This document shows positions 37,161 through 46,532 of a stretch of 64,000 nt of DNA, piece by piece. The stretch comes from Faunimonas pinastri (GTDB lineage: Bacteria > Pseudomonadota > Alphaproteobacteria > Rhizobiales > Afifellaceae), in NCBI RefSeq assembly GCF_900110915.1, contig NZ_FOFG01000002.1, positions 310,001 through 374,000 of the forward strand, in the 5' to 3' direction. A program made the position numbers and the translations under genes. The notes beneath the pieces are model-generated. The model saw only the letters and a program-made list of their open reading frames with translations, searched no databases and was not told the DNA's origin. The first letter of the stretch is position 1. Each line of letters opens with the position of its first letter.

Positions 37161-38782
37161 AGTTCGGCCTCATCTCCGTCGCGCAGGCAGATGGCGCGAT
37201 CCTCGCGCATTCGATCCGCCTCGCCTCCGGCGTCCTGAGGAAAGGCACCCGGCTGGGCCGCGAGGCCCTGCGCCGCCTCGCGGAAGAGGGCCATACCGAG
37301 ATCGTCGTCGCCCGCCTCGCCCCCACCGACATTTCCGAAGACGAAGCGGCAGCCGCCATCGCGAACCTGCTCGTGGGGGCCAACGTGCGCCGCGACCTCG
37401 CCGGAACGGGCCGCTGCAACCTCTTCGCCGAGCGCGCGGGCGTCTTCCAGGTCGACCGTGCCGCTATCGATGCGCTGAACCGGCTCGATCCCGGCATCAC
37501 GGTGGCGACCCTGCCGGAGTTCGCTGCGGTCGAAGCCGGCCGCATGATCGCCACCGTGAAGATCATCCCCTTCGCCGTACCGGCAGCCGCCCTCGTCAGT
37601 GCGCGGGGCACTCTGGACGACGGCGTGAAGCTGGCGGTGGCGCCGTTCCAGCCTCTCCGCGTCGGACTGGCCGCGACGATACTGCCCGGCCTCAAGCCCA
37701 CCGTCATGGAGAAGACGCGGAGAGCGCTGGAGGACCGGCTCCGGCCGGCCGGCGCGACGCTGACACGCGAGATCCGCGTGCCGCACGAGCCGGCGGCGCT
37801 GGCCTCCGCGCTGCGGAGCCTGCGGGAAGACGGCGCGGATCTTCTCATCGCCTTCGGCGCATCCGCCATCACAGACCAGGCCGACGTCATTCCCGATGCG
37901 ATCGGGCGAGCGGGCGGCAGCGTCCGGCATTTCGGCATGCCGGTGGATCCCGGCAATCTGCTGCTGGTCGGCGACCTCGCCGGCGCTGTCGTGCTCGGCG
38001 CGCCCGGTTGCGCCCGCAGCCCGCGCGAGAACGGTTTCGACTGGGTTCTCAATCGCCTGCTTGCCGGTATTCCCGTTACGTCTCACGATCTGACCGGCAT
38101 GGGGGTCGGAGGGCTGTTGATGGATATCGTGTCGCGACCGCAGCCGCGCGAGGGCGGACACGCTCCCTCCGGCAAGACAGCCATCGTCATTCTCGCGGCC
38201 GGGCAGGCCCGGCGGATGGGCGGCCCCAACAAGCTGCTCGCGACCTTCCAGGGCGTGCCTCTGGTCCGCCGCATCGCCGAGGCGGCGCGGCACTCGTCCG
38301 GCCACCCGGTATTCGTGGTGACGGGCCACATGGAGGCGGAGATCCGTGCGACGCTTGCCGGCCTGGACGTGCAGTTCGCGCATAATCCGGACTATGCCGA
38401 GGGGCTCGGGACCTCGGTGCGGACCGGCATCGCGGCCCTGCCGGAGGATTGCGACGGCGCGCTCGTCACCCTTGCCGACATGCCGGGCGTCACGACCGAA
38501 CTAATCGACAGGCTGCTTGCCGCTTTCGGCGAGGCGGACGGGCCGGCGATCGTGCTGCCCACCGTGGACGGGAAACGCGGCAACCCCGTGCTCTGGTCGT
38601 CGCATTTCTTCGGCGAGTTGCGACGGCTCACCGGGGACACCGGCGCCCGGCATCTCCTGGCCGAGCACGGCGAGAGCATCGTCCGCATAGAGGTCGGCGA
38701 AGCGGCGGCCATCGACGTCGATACGCCGGATGCGCTGCACGCAGCCGGCGGCACCCTGCCCGAAGCGGCGGGCCAGGCCTAA
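37157..38782 (+). CDS. Molybdopterin-binding / MocA-type nucleotidyltransferase fusion
   Basis: 541 residues in two parts. Residues 1-330 have a MoaB/MogA-like molybdopterin-binding fold with GAPGCARSP (281-289). Residues 340-541 are a MobA-like nucleotidyltransferase opening [19 protein letters not shown] and containing LVTLADMPG. The second domain would make the dinucleotide form of the cofactor; CTP-using MocA (for the Xdh/Cox family) is likelier than GTP-using MobA given the neighbours. The start is TTG 37157, overlapping the XdhC stop as TTGA. The gene ends tail to tail with radC, the stop codons overlapping. Confidence 0.9.
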   Translation: MKFGLISVAQADGAILAHSIRLASGVLRKGTRLGREALRRLAEEGHTEIVVARLAPTDISEDEAAAAIANLLVGANVRRDLAGTGRCNLFAERAGVFQVDRAAIDALNRLDPGITVATLPEFAAVEAGRMIATVKIIPFAVPAAALVSARGTLDDGVKLAVAPFQPLRVGLAATILPGLKPTVMEKTRRALEDRLRPAGATLTREIRVPHEPAALASALRSLREDGADLLIAFGASAITDQADVIPDAIGRAGGSVRHFGMPVDPGNLLLVGDLAGAVVLGAPGCARSPRENGFDWVLNRLLAGIPVTSHDLTGMGVGGLLMDIVSRPQPREGGHAPSGKTAIVILAAGQARRMGGPNKLLATFQGVPLVRRIAEAARHSSGHPVFVVTGHMEAEIRATLAGLDVQFAHNPDYAEGLGTSVRTGIAALPEDCDGALVTLADMPGVTTELIDRLLAAFGEADGPAIVLPTVDGKRGNPVLWSSHFFGELRRLTGDTGARHLLAEHGESIVRIEVGEAAAIDVDTPDALHAAGGTLPEAAGQA

Positions 38783-39519
38783 AGCAGCCCCAGGCCGCGG
38801 AAGCTCGAGTGCCCGTCGCGTCCCATGATGATGTGATCGTGCACGATGATGCCGAGCGGCTTGCCCACGGAAGCGATGGTCGTGGTCATCTGGATATCCG
38901 CCCCGGAGGGGGTCGGGTCGCCGGAGGGATGGTTGTGCACGAGGATCACGGCGCTGGCGGACAGTTCCAGCGCCCGCCGCATGACTTCGCGCGGATAGAC
39001 GGGCGTGTGGTCCACCGTCCCGGTCTGCTGCACCTCATCGGCTATCAGCGCGTTCTTCTTGTCGAGAAAGAGCACGCGGAACTGCTCGCGCTCCTCATAG
39101 GCCATTGCCGTCCGGCAATAAGTCAGCAGCGACGACCACGACGAGAGCACCGTGCGCTCGCGAAGCTCCTCCAGCCCGAGCCGGACGGCGAACGCCTTGA
39201 CGAGCCGGAATTCGCTGACCACCACGTCGCCCACGCCGGGGATCTCCTTCAGGAGATGCGCCGGGGCGGAAATGACGCTGTTCAGCGTGCCGAAGCGCTT
39301 CATCAGCGCCTTGGCGATCGGCTTGGTGTCGCGACGCGGCAGCGCCCGGAACAGCGCCATTTCCAGGAGTTCGTAGTCGGCCAGCGCCGAGGAACCGCCC
39401 GCCTGGAAGCGCTGCCTCAGCCGCTCGCGATGGCCGAGATAATGCGCGGCCGGCGCGACCGGCGCCGAAGCGGGAGTTGAATCCGGCGCGTCCTCGCCTT
39501 CCGACACGGGCTGCCTCAC
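38779..39519 (-). CDS. radC: RadC-type JAMM domain protein
   Basis: 246-residue member of the RadC family. The N-terminal helix-hairpin-helix-like part holds [15 protein letters not shown]. The JAMM metalloprotease-like motif is complete: His195, His197 and Asp208 in [17 protein letters not shown]. Despite the name, a direct repair role is not established. The start is GTG 39519, just behind map; the map stop and this start lie in the two copies of a 13-bp repeat. Confidence 0.93.
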   Translation of the reverse strand: MRQPVSEGEDAPDSTPASAPVAPAAHYLGHRERLRQRFQAGGSSALADYELLEMALFRALPRRDTKPIAKALMKRFGTLNSVISAPAHLLKEIPGVGDVVVSEFRLVKAFAVRLGLEELRERTVLSSWSSLLTYCRTAMAYEEREQFRVLFLDKKNALIADEVQQTGTVDHTPVYPREVMRRALELSASAVILVHNHPSGDPTPSGADIQMTTTIASVGKPLGIIVHDHIIMGRDGHSSFRGLGLL

Positions 39520-39538
39520 GCCGCCGCCTCACGCCGCC
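39513..39538. repeat. Perfect 13-bp tandem duplication at the map-radC junction
   Basis: GCCTCACGCCGCC occurs twice in direct succession on the plus strand. On the coding strand the first copy contains the map stop (GTGA context) and the second contains the radC GTG start in the identical context. A single copy would place both signals on one overlapping GTGA. Confidence 0.9.
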
Positions 39539-40317
39539 ATTGAAACGGGGCGCATCAGGTCGGCCGGCGAGAGGGTGAAGACTTCCGCGCCGGTCTCGGT
39601 GATGCCGATCATGTGCTCGTACTGCGCAGAAAGCGACCGGTCGCGGGTCACCGCCGTCCAGCCGTCGGAGAGGAGCTTCACATAAGGCTTCCCGATATTG
39701 ATCATCGGCTCGATCGTGAAGATCATGCCGGGCGTCAGAACGTGCCCCTCGCCGGGCCGGCCGTAATGCAGGACGTTCGGCGCCTCGTGGAAGCCCCGGC
39801 CGATGCCGTGGCCGCAGAAGTCGCGCACCACCGAGCAGCGCTCGCTTTCCGCGTAGCTCTGGATGGCGTAGCCGATATCGCCGAAATGGTTGCCGGGCCG
39901 GGCCGCCGCGATGCCGCGCATCAGCGATTCGTAGGTGACTTCCAGCAGCCGCTCGGCGGAGCGCTTGATCGGCCCGACCGGATACATGCGGCTGGAATCG
40001 CCATGCCAGCCGTCGCTGATGAAGGTCACGTCGATGTTGACGACGTCGCCTTCCTTCAGCGGCTTCTCATTGGGAATGCCGTGGCAGACGACGTGGTTGA
40101 TGGAGGTGCAGACGGTCTTGCGATAGCCGCGATAGTTCAGGTCGGCTGGCAGCGCGTCGTGCTTCAGTCCGAACTCGAAGACGAAATCGTCGATTTCCTG
40201 CGTCGTCAGGCCGGGCTTGATCATGGGTACGAGTTCGTCGAGACACAGGGCCGCGATGCGGCCGGCGCGGCGCATGCCCTCGAAAGCCTCGTCGTCGTAG
40301 AGGATGATGGATTTCAT
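39529..40317 (-). CDS. map: Methionine aminopeptidase type I
   Basis: Removes the N-terminal methionine from nascent proteins. In its 262 residues every pita-bread metal and active-site residue is found: His79 (VVCHGIPNE), Asp96 and Asp107 (NIDVTFISDGWHGDSSR), His170 (FCGHGIGRGFHEAP), Glu203 (TIEPMI) and Glu234 (YEHMI). Residue spacing matches class I without the SH3-type N-terminal extension. It is divergent from bolA and upstream of radC. Confidence 0.97.
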   Translation of the reverse strand: MKSIILYDDEAFEGMRRAGRIAALCLDELVPMIKPGLTTQEIDDFVFEFGLKHDALPADLNYRGYRKTVCTSINHVVCHGIPNEKPLKEGDVVNIDVTFISDGWHGDSSRMYPVGPIKRSAERLLEVTYESLMRGIAAARPGNHFGDIGYAIQSYAESERCSVVRDFCGHGIGRGFHEAPNVLHYGRPGEGHVLTPGMIFTIEPMINIGKPYVKLLSDGWTAVTRDRSLSAQYEHMIGITETGAEVFTLSPADLMRPVSMAA

Positions 40318-40492
40318 CTGTCCGAATTCATCTGTTCAAAGGGTTCGGCGGAGCCGATTACCCTCTATGTATCGCATCGCGGCCGCGCTTTTAAGCGGCA
40401 ATCGCCCTTCCCTCGGCGTCCGGCACGATTGACGGCGGCGGGGAGGTCACCCACATTTGCACCAGAGCCGGACATCGGCGGGAGAACGACGA

Positions 40493-40726
40493 ATGCCCAT
40501 GCAGGCCCGTGAGATCGAGGAATTGATCAGGGAGGCCCTGCCGGACGCGCAGGTTTCGATTCGCGAACTCGCGGCTGACGGCGATCATTATGCGGCGACC
40601 ATCGTGGCGGAAGCGTTTCGCGGCAAGACCCGCGTGCAGCAGCACAAGATGGTGTATGACGCACTCAAGGGGAACATGGGTGGCGCACTGCACGCATTGG
40701 CGCTGCAGACCAGCGCGCCCGAATGA
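40493..40726 (+). CDS. BolA/IbaG-family protein
   Basis: 77 residues from ATG 40493 (GGGAG eight bases upstream). The BolA fold signature GDHYAATIVAEAF and FRGKTRVQQHKMVYDAL with the conserved His51 are present. These proteins pair with monothiol glutaredoxins to bind a shared [2Fe-2S] cluster through that histidine. The glutaredoxin gene follows 48 bp downstream, supporting this role. Confidence 0.93.
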   Translation: MPMQAREIEELIREALPDAQVSIRELAADGDHYAATIVAEAFRGKTRVQQHKMVYDALKGNMGGALHALALQTSAPE

Positions 40727-40774
40727 AACCAGAGCGGCGCGCGCCACGAGGATGGCCGGCCAAGGAGTCAAACG

Positions 40775-41104
40775 ATGAGCGCAATGAACGAGTGGATCGA
40801 CAGCCAGGTCAAGTCCAACGACGTGGTCCTGTTCATGAAGGGCACGCCGGACTTTCCGCAGTGCGGCTTCTCCGGTCAGGTCGTGCAGATCCTCGATTAC
40901 CTCAACGTGCCCTATAGCGGCGTCAACGTGCTGGCGGATCCGGAACTGCGCGACGGCATCAAGGAGTATTCCAGCTGGCCGACGATCCCGCAGCTCTACG
41001 TCAAGGGCGAGTTCATCGGCGGCTGCGACATTATCCGCGAGATGTTCCAGGCTGGCGAGCTGCAGGGCATGCTGGCCGAAAAGGGCGTTGCCGCGGCGGC
41101 CTAA
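40775..41104 (+). CDS. grxD: Monothiol glutaredoxin (Grx4 type)
   Basis: 109-residue CGFS-class glutaredoxin: the active-site Cys30 sits in [17 protein letters not shown], and the glutathione-binding [20 protein letters not shown] is complete. These proteins carry and transfer Fe-S clusters. AAGGAG lies eight bases before the ATG. It is the partner of the BolA gene just upstream and is followed by a strong terminator. Confidence 0.97.
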   Translation: MSAMNEWIDSQVKSNDVVLFMKGTPDFPQCGFSGQVVQILDYLNVPYSGVNVLADPELRDGIKEYSSWPTIPQLYVKGEFIGGCDIIREMFQAGELQGMLAEKGVAAAA

Positions 41105-41112
41105 GACGACAG

Positions 41113-41144
41113 GGGCGCGCCACACCGGCGCGCCCTTTTTCTTT
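41113..41144 (+). terminator. Intrinsic terminator of bolA-grxD
   Basis: GGGCGCGCC and GGCGCGCCC pair perfectly around ACACC and are followed by TTTTTCTTT. It lies only 11 bases before the first possible start of the rhodanese gene, so that gene needs read-through or a very close promoter. Confidence 0.92.
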
Positions 41145-41155
41145 AGCGAGCAGTA

Positions 41156-41542
41156 ATGAACGAGAGCGGAAACAGCATGTCTGCCAGCCCTTCAGCCGCC
41201 GTCGAGCGGATCACGCCGGAACGCGCGCGCGAAATGGTGGAAGCGGGCAACGCCGTGCTCGTCGACATCCGCGAGCCGGAGGAACTGCGGCAGACCGGCA
41301 AGGCGGAAGGGGCGCTTGCCATTCCGAGCGGCCTCCTCGCGTTCAAGGCCGATCCTGAAGACAGCATGGTCGACCCGAATTTCAGCACGGACAAGCCCGT
41401 GATTCTCTACTGCGCCGCCGGCGGCCGCGCGGCGCGGGCGGGCGAGATGCTGAAGGACATGGGATACGTCCACGTCTTCAACATGGGCGGATTCAAGGAC
41501 TGGGCTGCGGCCGGTCTTCCCGTGGAGCCTGCCGGCGAATAG
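41156..41542 (+). CDS. Rhodanese-like sulfurtransferase domain protein
   Basis: Single-domain rhodanese of 128 residues. The domain begins ITPERAREMVEAGNAVLVDI and the active-site Cys86 is in VILYCAAGGRAARAG, the loop that would carry a persulfide. Substrates are unknown. Start at 41156 or, with 7 fewer residues, at ATG 41177 (MSASPS). No signal peptide. It sits just behind the grxD terminator and is convergent with ttcA, another sulfur-transfer gene, with 29 bp between. Confidence 0.88.
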   Translation: MNESGNSMSASPSAAVERITPERAREMVEAGNAVLVDIREPEELRQTGKAEGALAIPSGLLAFKADPEDSMVDPNFSTDKPVILYCAAGGRAARAGEMLKDMGYVHVFNMGGFKDWAAAGLPVEPAGE

Positions 41543-41571
41543 CCGAGCGGGGCCGCATTCGGGGTCCTCTG

Positions 41572-42465
41572 CTAGACCTCTTCAGCCATCGCCGCCTGCG
41601 GCCAGAGCCCCGCGAAATCGTGGATACCGGGATCCAGCAGATGCGAGGGGCGCGTGTTGGAAAGCGCGCGGAGCATGCTGCGCTTCACGCCCGGCCGCTC
41701 CTTGTCCCAGGTTTCCAGCAGGTTCTTGATCCGCACCCGCTCCATGCCGTCCTGCGAGCCGCAGAGATTGCAGGGGATGATCGGAAAGGCCATGGCGTCC
41801 GCGAACTTCGCGATGTCCGCCTCGGCCGAGCCCGCGAGCGGGCGCAGCACCAGCAGGTCGCCCTCCTCGTTCAGCAGCTTCGGCGGCATGGAGGCCAGCC
41901 GGCCACCGTTCATGAGGTTCATCATGAAGGTTTCCAGCACGTCCTCGCGATGATGCCCGAGCACGACGGCGTCGCAGCCCTCCTCCCGCGCGATGCGATA
42001 GAGAATGCCCCGGCGCAGCCGCGAGCAGAGCGAGCAATAGGTGCTGCCCGCCGGCGTCTTCTCCTTGACGATAGAATAGGTGTCGCGCCGCTCGATCCGG
42101 TACGGGATGTCGTAGCGGGTCAGGAACTCCGGCAGGATGTGCTCGGGAAACCCCGGCTGCGCCTGGTCGAGATTGCAGGCCAGCAGTTCGACCGGCAGCA
42201 GCCCGCGCCATTTCAGATCGAGCAGCAGCGCCAGGAGCGTGTAGGAATCCTTGCCGCCGGAAAGGCAGACCAGCCACTTGGCGCCGGGCTTCACCATGCC
42301 ATAGACCGACATGGTCTCGCGCGCCTCGCGTAGCAGGCGCTTGCGCAGCTTGCGGAAATTGACGCTGTCCGGCGCGTCCAGGAACAAGGGGTGGCAAGCG
42401 CCCTCGTCCAGCGGCTCATGCTCGTCGGACGCCTCTTCGGCCTTGTGGCGGAGGATCAGTTCCAT
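41572..42465 (-). CDS. ttcA: tRNA 2-thiocytidine biosynthesis protein TtcA
   Basis: ATP- and Fe-S-dependent enzyme thiolating cytidine 32 of some tRNAs. I start at ATG 42465 ([15 protein letters not shown], 297 residues), because the in-frame sequence upstream crosses the minisatellite and is Ala/Pro/Arg low complexity. The PP-loop SGGKDS (69-74), the cluster cysteines Cys144 and Cys147 in [12 protein letters not shown] and the later Cys232 and Cys235 in PCNLCGSQ are present, all features of TtcA. The rhodanese gene opposite could supply sulfur, an inference only. Confidence 0.94.
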   Translation of the reverse strand: MELILRHKAEEASDEHEPLDEGACHPLFLDAPDSVNFRKLRKRLLREARETMSVYGMVKPGAKWLVCLSGGKDSYTLLALLLDLKWRGLLPVELLACNLDQAQPGFPEHILPEFLTRYDIPYRIERRDTYSIVKEKTPAGSTYCSLCSRLRRGILYRIAREEGCDAVVLGHHREDVLETFMMNLMNGGRLASMPPKLLNEEGDLLVLRPLAGSAEADIAKFADAMAFPIIPCNLCGSQDGMERVRIKNLLETWDKERPGVKRSMLRALSNTRPSHLLDPGIHDFAGLWPQAAMAEEV

Positions 42466-42546
42466 GGTGCTGCCAACCGGGATTTCGTTCGCCTCTAATG
42501 TCCCGGTTGCGCCGCGATTACAATGCGGGTCTTCGCGTTCCGCCAA

Positions 42547-42600
42547 GGCGGCAGGCGGCAGGCGGCGGCAGGCGGCGGCAGGCGGCGGCAAGTGGCGGCA
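42547..42600. repeat. 7/10-bp G+C minisatellite upstream of ttcA
   Basis: Two copies of GGCGGCA (42547, 42554), three of GGCGGCGGCA (42561, 42571, 42581) and one variant AGTGGCGGCA (42591) stand in direct succession. The 10-bp unit is close to one helical turn. It lies between the hypothetical gene at 42633 and ttcA, in the probable 5' leader or promoter of ttcA. Confidence 0.92.
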
Positions 42601-42632
42601 GGGGCAGCCGAAGCAGCCCCCGCCTTCTCCGT

Positions 42633-42944
42633 TCAGTCGCAGGAATCGGTGTGCGTCGTCGTGGTCGTGGTGCTCACACCGTCGCTCGTGGTGGTCTGCT
42701 GGCGGCTGTCGCAGTTGACCACGGGCGGCGGGGGTGCAGGCGTCACGACCACGGCGGGCGGCGCCACCGGAACGGTGGTCACGACGGTGGGAGACGGCGC
42801 CGGCACGGCTATCACCGGGGCCGGATCGGTCTGCTGGATAATCGTGGTCTGCGCCGAAGCCAGCGTCGGCAGGACGGCACCGGTGGCCAGGGAAGCTGCA
42901 ATGGCCGCGATGGAAGCCGCGGTGCGAATCGTGATGGTCTTCAT
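42633..42944 (-). CDS. Exported Pro/Val/Thr-rich protein, unknown function
   Basis: 103 residues from ATG 42944 with GAGGGAG upstream. Residues 1-32 form a Sec signal peptide ([20 protein letters not shown], cleavage after LASA). The short mature part is rich in Pro, Val and Thr ([17 protein letters not shown]) with two Cys near the end, NCDSRQ and HTDSCD, which may bridge. No family recognised. Repeat-like composition makes homology searches unreliable. Confidence 0.65.
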   Translation of the reverse strand: MKTITIRTAASIAAIAASLATGAVLPTLASAQTTIIQQTDPAPVIAVPAPSPTVVTTVPVAPPAVVVTPAPPPPVVNCDSRQQTTTSDGVSTTTTTTHTDSCD

Positions 42945-43054
42945 TGAAACTCCCTCCTCAGAAGTCGGGGCATCAACGAAGCATCGCGGGCCGGCGTTCC
43001 GGCTGCTTGCGAAAGCCATGGGCGGAAGCTGCGGGCCCGTGGCAAACGCGCAAC

Positions 43055-43076
43055 AAAAAAGCCGCCCGAAGGCGGC
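43055..43076 (-). terminator. Intrinsic terminator of rpsD
   Basis: On the minus strand GCCGCC and GGCGGC enclose a TTCG loop, followed by TTTTTTG. It begins 24 bases beyond the rpsD stop. Confidence 0.92.
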
Positions 43077-43099
43077 CTTTTCGGATCACGAGGATCGGA

Positions 43100-43717
43100 T
43101 CAGCGCGAGTAGAACTCGATGACCAGGTTCGGTTCCATCTGCACCGGATACGGCACATCGGCGAAAGCCGGCTGGCGAGCGAAGCGGGCCGTCATCTTGG
43201 TGTGATCCGCTTCGATGTATTCCGGCACGTCACGTTCGGCGAGATCGACCGCTTCCAGCACGATCGCGAGCTGGCGCGAACGCTCGCGCACCTCGACCAC
43301 GTCGCCCACCTTGCAGCGGTAGCTGGAGATGTTCACCCTCGTGCCATTCACGCGGATATGGCCGTGGTTGATGAACTGGCGCGCGGCGAACGGGGTCGGC
43401 ACGAACTTGGCGCGATAGACGATGGCGTCGAGGCGAGCCTCAAGCAGGCCGATCAGGTTCTCCGAGGTGGAGCCCTTCATGCGCGAAGCTTCGTCGTAGA
43501 CGCGACGGAACTGCTTTTCGGAAATATTGGCGTAGTAGCCCTTCAGCTTCTGCTTGGCGCGCAGCTGCGTGCCGAAGTCGGAAACCTTGGACTTACGGCG
43601 CTGACCGTGCTGGCCGGGGCCGTATTCGCGCTTGTTGACCGGGCTCTTGGGACGGCCCCAGATGTTCTGGCCGAGGCGCCGGTCAATCTTGTACTTCGCC
43701 GATTGGCGCTTGCTCAT
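43100..43717 (-). CDS. rpsD: 30S ribosomal protein S4
   Basis: Primary 16S rRNA-binding protein that starts 30S body assembly. The 205 residues include the N-terminal [19 protein letters not shown], the S4 RNA-binding domain with [40 protein letters not shown] and the C-terminal [15 protein letters not shown]. The gene stands alone, as usual in alphaproteobacteria. AAGGA precedes the ATG and a hairpin sits just upstream of that site. Confidence 0.98.
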   Translation of the reverse strand: MSKRQSAKYKIDRRLGQNIWGRPKSPVNKREYGPGQHGQRRKSKVSDFGTQLRAKQKLKGYYANISEKQFRRVYDEASRMKGSTSENLIGLLEARLDAIVYRAKFVPTPFAARQFINHGHIRVNGTRVNISSYRCKVGDVVEVRERSRQLAIVLEAVDLAERDVPEYIEADHTKMTARFARQPAFADVPYPVQMEPNLVIEFYSR

Positions 43718-43730
43718 GTGTTGTCCTTAC

Positions 43731-43749
43731 CGTTTCGATCGTCGAAACG
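43731..43749 (-). promoter_or_regulatory. Leader hairpin 13 bases before rpsD
   Basis: CGTTTCGA and TCGAAACG pair perfectly around TCG, directly upstream of the AAGGA ribosome-binding site (about 43723-43728). S4 represses its own operon in several bacteria, so this could be a translational operator. It could also be a DNA-binding site; the short sequence does not decide. Confidence 0.45.
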
Positions 43750-43956
43750 CGCCCTCCTCTGCCCGCGCTGACGAAGCACGAGACGACAGGGGTTCCGGCA
43801 GAGCTGCCGAAAGTTCCGATCATGAATGTCCGGAAACACCCCACGGGTGCGCAGGCGCATGCGGGTTTCCGCCGCGCCGTGCCTGTGACCTAATGCCTTC
43901 GCGTCCGGATGTCAAACCTCGGACGCACGCAAACGACCCCTATCCTGAAGGCGAAA

Positions 43957-43985
43957 TAGAAAAGGCCCGGCGCGGCCGGGCCTTT
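43957..43985 (-). terminator. Intrinsic terminator of the sensor kinase gene
   Basis: AAAGGCCCGGC and GCCGGGCCTTT form eleven pairs around GCG; on the minus strand TTTCTATTT follows. It lies 24 bases past the stop of the kinase at 44010. Confidence 0.9.
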
Positions 43986-44009
43986 CGGATCTCGGATGGG
44001 GCGTCCCAC

Positions 44010-45587
44010 TCAGGCGGCGGGATGCCAGCCGCCCTCCACTGCCTCGTCGCTCGGAATACGCACCTCGAAGCACGCACCCGGCTGCAGGCGGGAGGTCTGG
44101 ATGGTGCCGGACAGCTGCCGCACCATCGCCGAGATCAGCCGCGTACCGAGGCTGGAGGTGGAGCGCGAGAGATCGAAGCCGTGCGGCAGTCCCACGCCGC
44201 GATCGGAGACGGACATGACGATCGAGCCATCCTCTTCCGTCGCAAGCGACACGCGCACCTGCCCGCCGCCCCCTTCGGGATAAGCGTACTTGAAGGCGTT
44301 TGTGACGAGTTCGTTGACGAGAATGCCGATCGGAATCACCCGGTCGGTGCGGATGGATACAGGCTCGCCCTCGAACTGGATCCGGTGTTCCAGCGAGGTT
44401 TCCTGCAGCTTGACGCAGAGGCCCTGCAGGAAGCCGGCAAGATCGATGTTGTTGGCATCGTAGCGGCGCCAAAGCTGGTCATGCACCTGCGCGATGGTCT
44501 GTACGCGCGTCTGCGCATCCGCGATCGCGCGGCGAACCTCTTCGTTGGCCACCACGCGGCTTTGCAGCCCGAGCAGGCTCGCCACCATCGCCAGGCTGTT
44601 CTTGACGCGGTGACTGACCTCCTGGCTCAGCATCTTCTGCCGCTCTTCCGCCTCGCGCTGCTCCGTGATGTCGGTGTTGGTGCCGAACCAGCGAACCACG
44701 CGACCGTCGCCGTCCTTGAACGGCATGGCGCGCGACAGGAACCAGCGATAGACGCCATTCGCTCCGCGCAAGGGGAACGTGTCTTCCCAGGGCTCGCCCG
44801 TGTCCCACGACTTTTGCAGCCGGGCCGTCACCCGGTCCCGATGCTCCGGATGCAGGAGCTCCATCCAGCCGCCTTCCTTCATGGCGTCGGAATCGCTGCC
44901 GGTGAAATCGTACCAGCGCTGATTGAACCAGAAGAGCGAGCCGGCCGCGTCCGCCATCCAGACGAGTTGGGGAATGGAGCCGGCGAGCAGCCTGAACTGG
45001 CGCTCGTTTTCCGCCAGCTTCGCGTGGACGCGCTTTTCCTCGATCGCCACGCCCAGCAGATTGGCCATGCTCTGCAGGAAATAGATATCCGGCTCGTCGA
45101 ACTTGCCGCTGTCGCCGGAATCCGTTTCCAGCACGCCGTAAGGCTGATGTTCGCCCGCGATAAGCACGTTCATCGCGCGCTTGATGCCGTGCTCGGCCAG
45201 CATCAGCGGCGTGCGGAATCGGGTCTCCCCCTCCAGATGGTTGGAGATGACCGGCTCACCCGTATGGAAGGCATAACCCGCCGGCGATTCCAGGTCGCCG
45301 CCGACGGTGGCGCAGCCGACCAGGCCGGGCCGCCAGCCCACCCCCGCCTTGACGAGGAAACGATTCTCCCCCGGCATGTATTCCAGAACCTTGCAGAACG
45401 GCGTCTGCATGGCTTCCGCGCAACTGGCGGAGGCTGCCTGCAGCAGGGCGCCGATATCGTCGCAGCGAAACGCGAACAGGCCGAATTCGGCAAGGATCTG
45501 CTGCTGTCGCAGACGCCGCTTCAGCTCTTCGGCGGTGCCGTCGACCTGCAGCGCCGTACTTCTCTGAATCTGGGTAGGCCTGATCAC
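44010..45587 (-). CDS. HWE/HisKA_2-type sensor histidine kinase, orphan
   Basis: Cytoplasmic kinase of 525 residues, no membrane helix. A GAF domain covers about 40-185, a PAS domain about 195-310 (RLLAGSIPQLVWMADAAGSL to GTNTDITEQ), then the HisKA_2 dimerisation helix with phosphorylated His326 in EVSHRVKNSLAMVASLLGLQ and a HATPase domain (about 415-515, NELVTNAFKYAYP). This class is typical of alphaproteobacterial general-stress and light or redox sensing. No response regulator, phyR or nepR is adjacent, so the partner is unknown. The start is GTG 45587 with GGAAG upstream. The gene has its own terminator. Confidence 0.92.
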   Translation of the reverse strand: MIRPTQIQRSTALQVDGTAEELKRRLRQQQILAEFGLFAFRCDDIGALLQAASASCAEAMQTPFCKVLEYMPGENRFLVKAGVGWRPGLVGCATVGGDLESPAGYAFHTGEPVISNHLEGETRFRTPLMLAEHGIKRAMNVLIAGEHQPYGVLETDSGDSGKFDEPDIYFLQSMANLLGVAIEEKRVHAKLAENERQFRLLAGSIPQLVWMADAAGSLFWFNQRWYDFTGSDSDAMKEGGWMELLHPEHRDRVTARLQKSWDTGEPWEDTFPLRGANGVYRWFLSRAMPFKDGDGRVVRWFGTNTDITEQREAEERQKMLSQEVSHRVKNSLAMVASLLGLQSRVVANEEVRRAIADAQTRVQTIAQVHDQLWRRYDANNIDLAGFLQGLCVKLQETSLEHRIQFEGEPVSIRTDRVIPIGILVNELVTNAFKYAYPEGGGGQVRVSLATEEDGSIVMSVSDRGVGLPHGFDLSRSTSSLGTRLISAMVRQLSGTIQTSRLQPGACFEVRIPSDEAVEGGWHPAA

Positions 45588-45731
45588 GGGGGTCTTCCGG
45601 GTAGATAGCGCTCCCTTGTCTCAAAACCGGGCAAGGAACGCCAGCTTTCTTGCGCACGGCGAGGCAACCGCCGCCTGCGGCATGCTGCACCTGGACGCTT
45701 CCGGATCGGGGCCGCTGTCTCGGACGGAAAT

Positions 45732-46532
45732 TCAGGCCGCTTCCATCAGGTGCAGACCATATCCCTCCAGCACATGCATCAAGGGTGCGGAGACGGGCCG
45801 GTGCGCCGTGAAGAAGGCCTTCCCGTCAGGAGCGGTGCTACGGCCGAGGATCGGCGGCACCAGCGAACCGACCCGCCGCGCGATGGCAGGCGCGGGATCC
45901 AGCCAGCCGACAGGCCAGGGCGCGATCTCGGTCATCAGGTCCACGAGGAAAGGATAATGCGTGCAGGCGAGCACGACGATGTCGCTGCGCCGTCCCTCCA
46001 TCTCGAAGAAGCAGGGCTCGATCTGGCTCCGCAGGAGATCCCGATCGACGGCCTCGCCGCGCAGATGCGCTTCCGCGAGCGCCGCGAGATCGGGCGAGCC
46101 GACCAGTCGAACGTGGCAGGACTGGGCAAAATCGGAAATGAGCTGGCGCGTATAGTCCCGTTTCATGGCACCGGGCGTGCCGAGCACGGCGACGACGCCG
46201 CTCTGCGTCTGCTCCGCCGCCGGCTTGATCGCGGGAACTGTGCCGACGAAGGGGATGGCGAAACGCTCCCGCAGGGGTGGCAGGACGATCGTGGAAGCCG
46301 TGTTGCAGGCGATCACCAACACCTGCGGGTCGTGCCGCGCGATCAGGCCGCCCATCAGCTCGACGATATGCTGGACGAGCGCGCCCTCCTCCCAGTTGCC
46401 ATAGGGAAAGGCCGCGTCATCGGCGACATAGACCAGATCCTGCTCCGGCAGCTTGTTGCGGATCGCCCGCAGCACCGAAAGGCCGCCGACGCCGGAATCG
46501 AAGATCAGGATCGGCTTCGGCGTATCAGCCAT
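45732..46532 (-). CDS. murI: Glutamate racemase
   Basis: Makes D-glutamate for peptidoglycan. In its 266 residues the two catalytic cysteines are Cys76 in [11 protein letters not shown] and Cys190 in [13 protein letters not shown], and the substrate loop is [11 protein letters not shown] at residue 11. The ATG (46532) lies inside the last codons of the methyltransferase gene upstream, an eight-base overlap, so the two are coupled. Confidence 0.96.
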   Translation of the reverse strand: MADTPKPILIFDSGVGGLSVLRAIRNKLPEQDLVYVADDAAFPYGNWEEGALVQHIVELMGGLIARHDPQVLVIACNTASTIVLPPLRERFAIPFVGTVPAIKPAAEQTQSGVVAVLGTPGAMKRDYTRQLISDFAQSCHVRLVGSPDLAALAEAHLRGEAVDRDLLRSQIEPCFFEMEGRRSDIVVLACTHYPFLVDLMTEIAPWPVGWLDPAPAIARRVGSLVPPILGRSTAPDGKAFFTAHRPVSAPLMHVLEGYGLHLMEAA

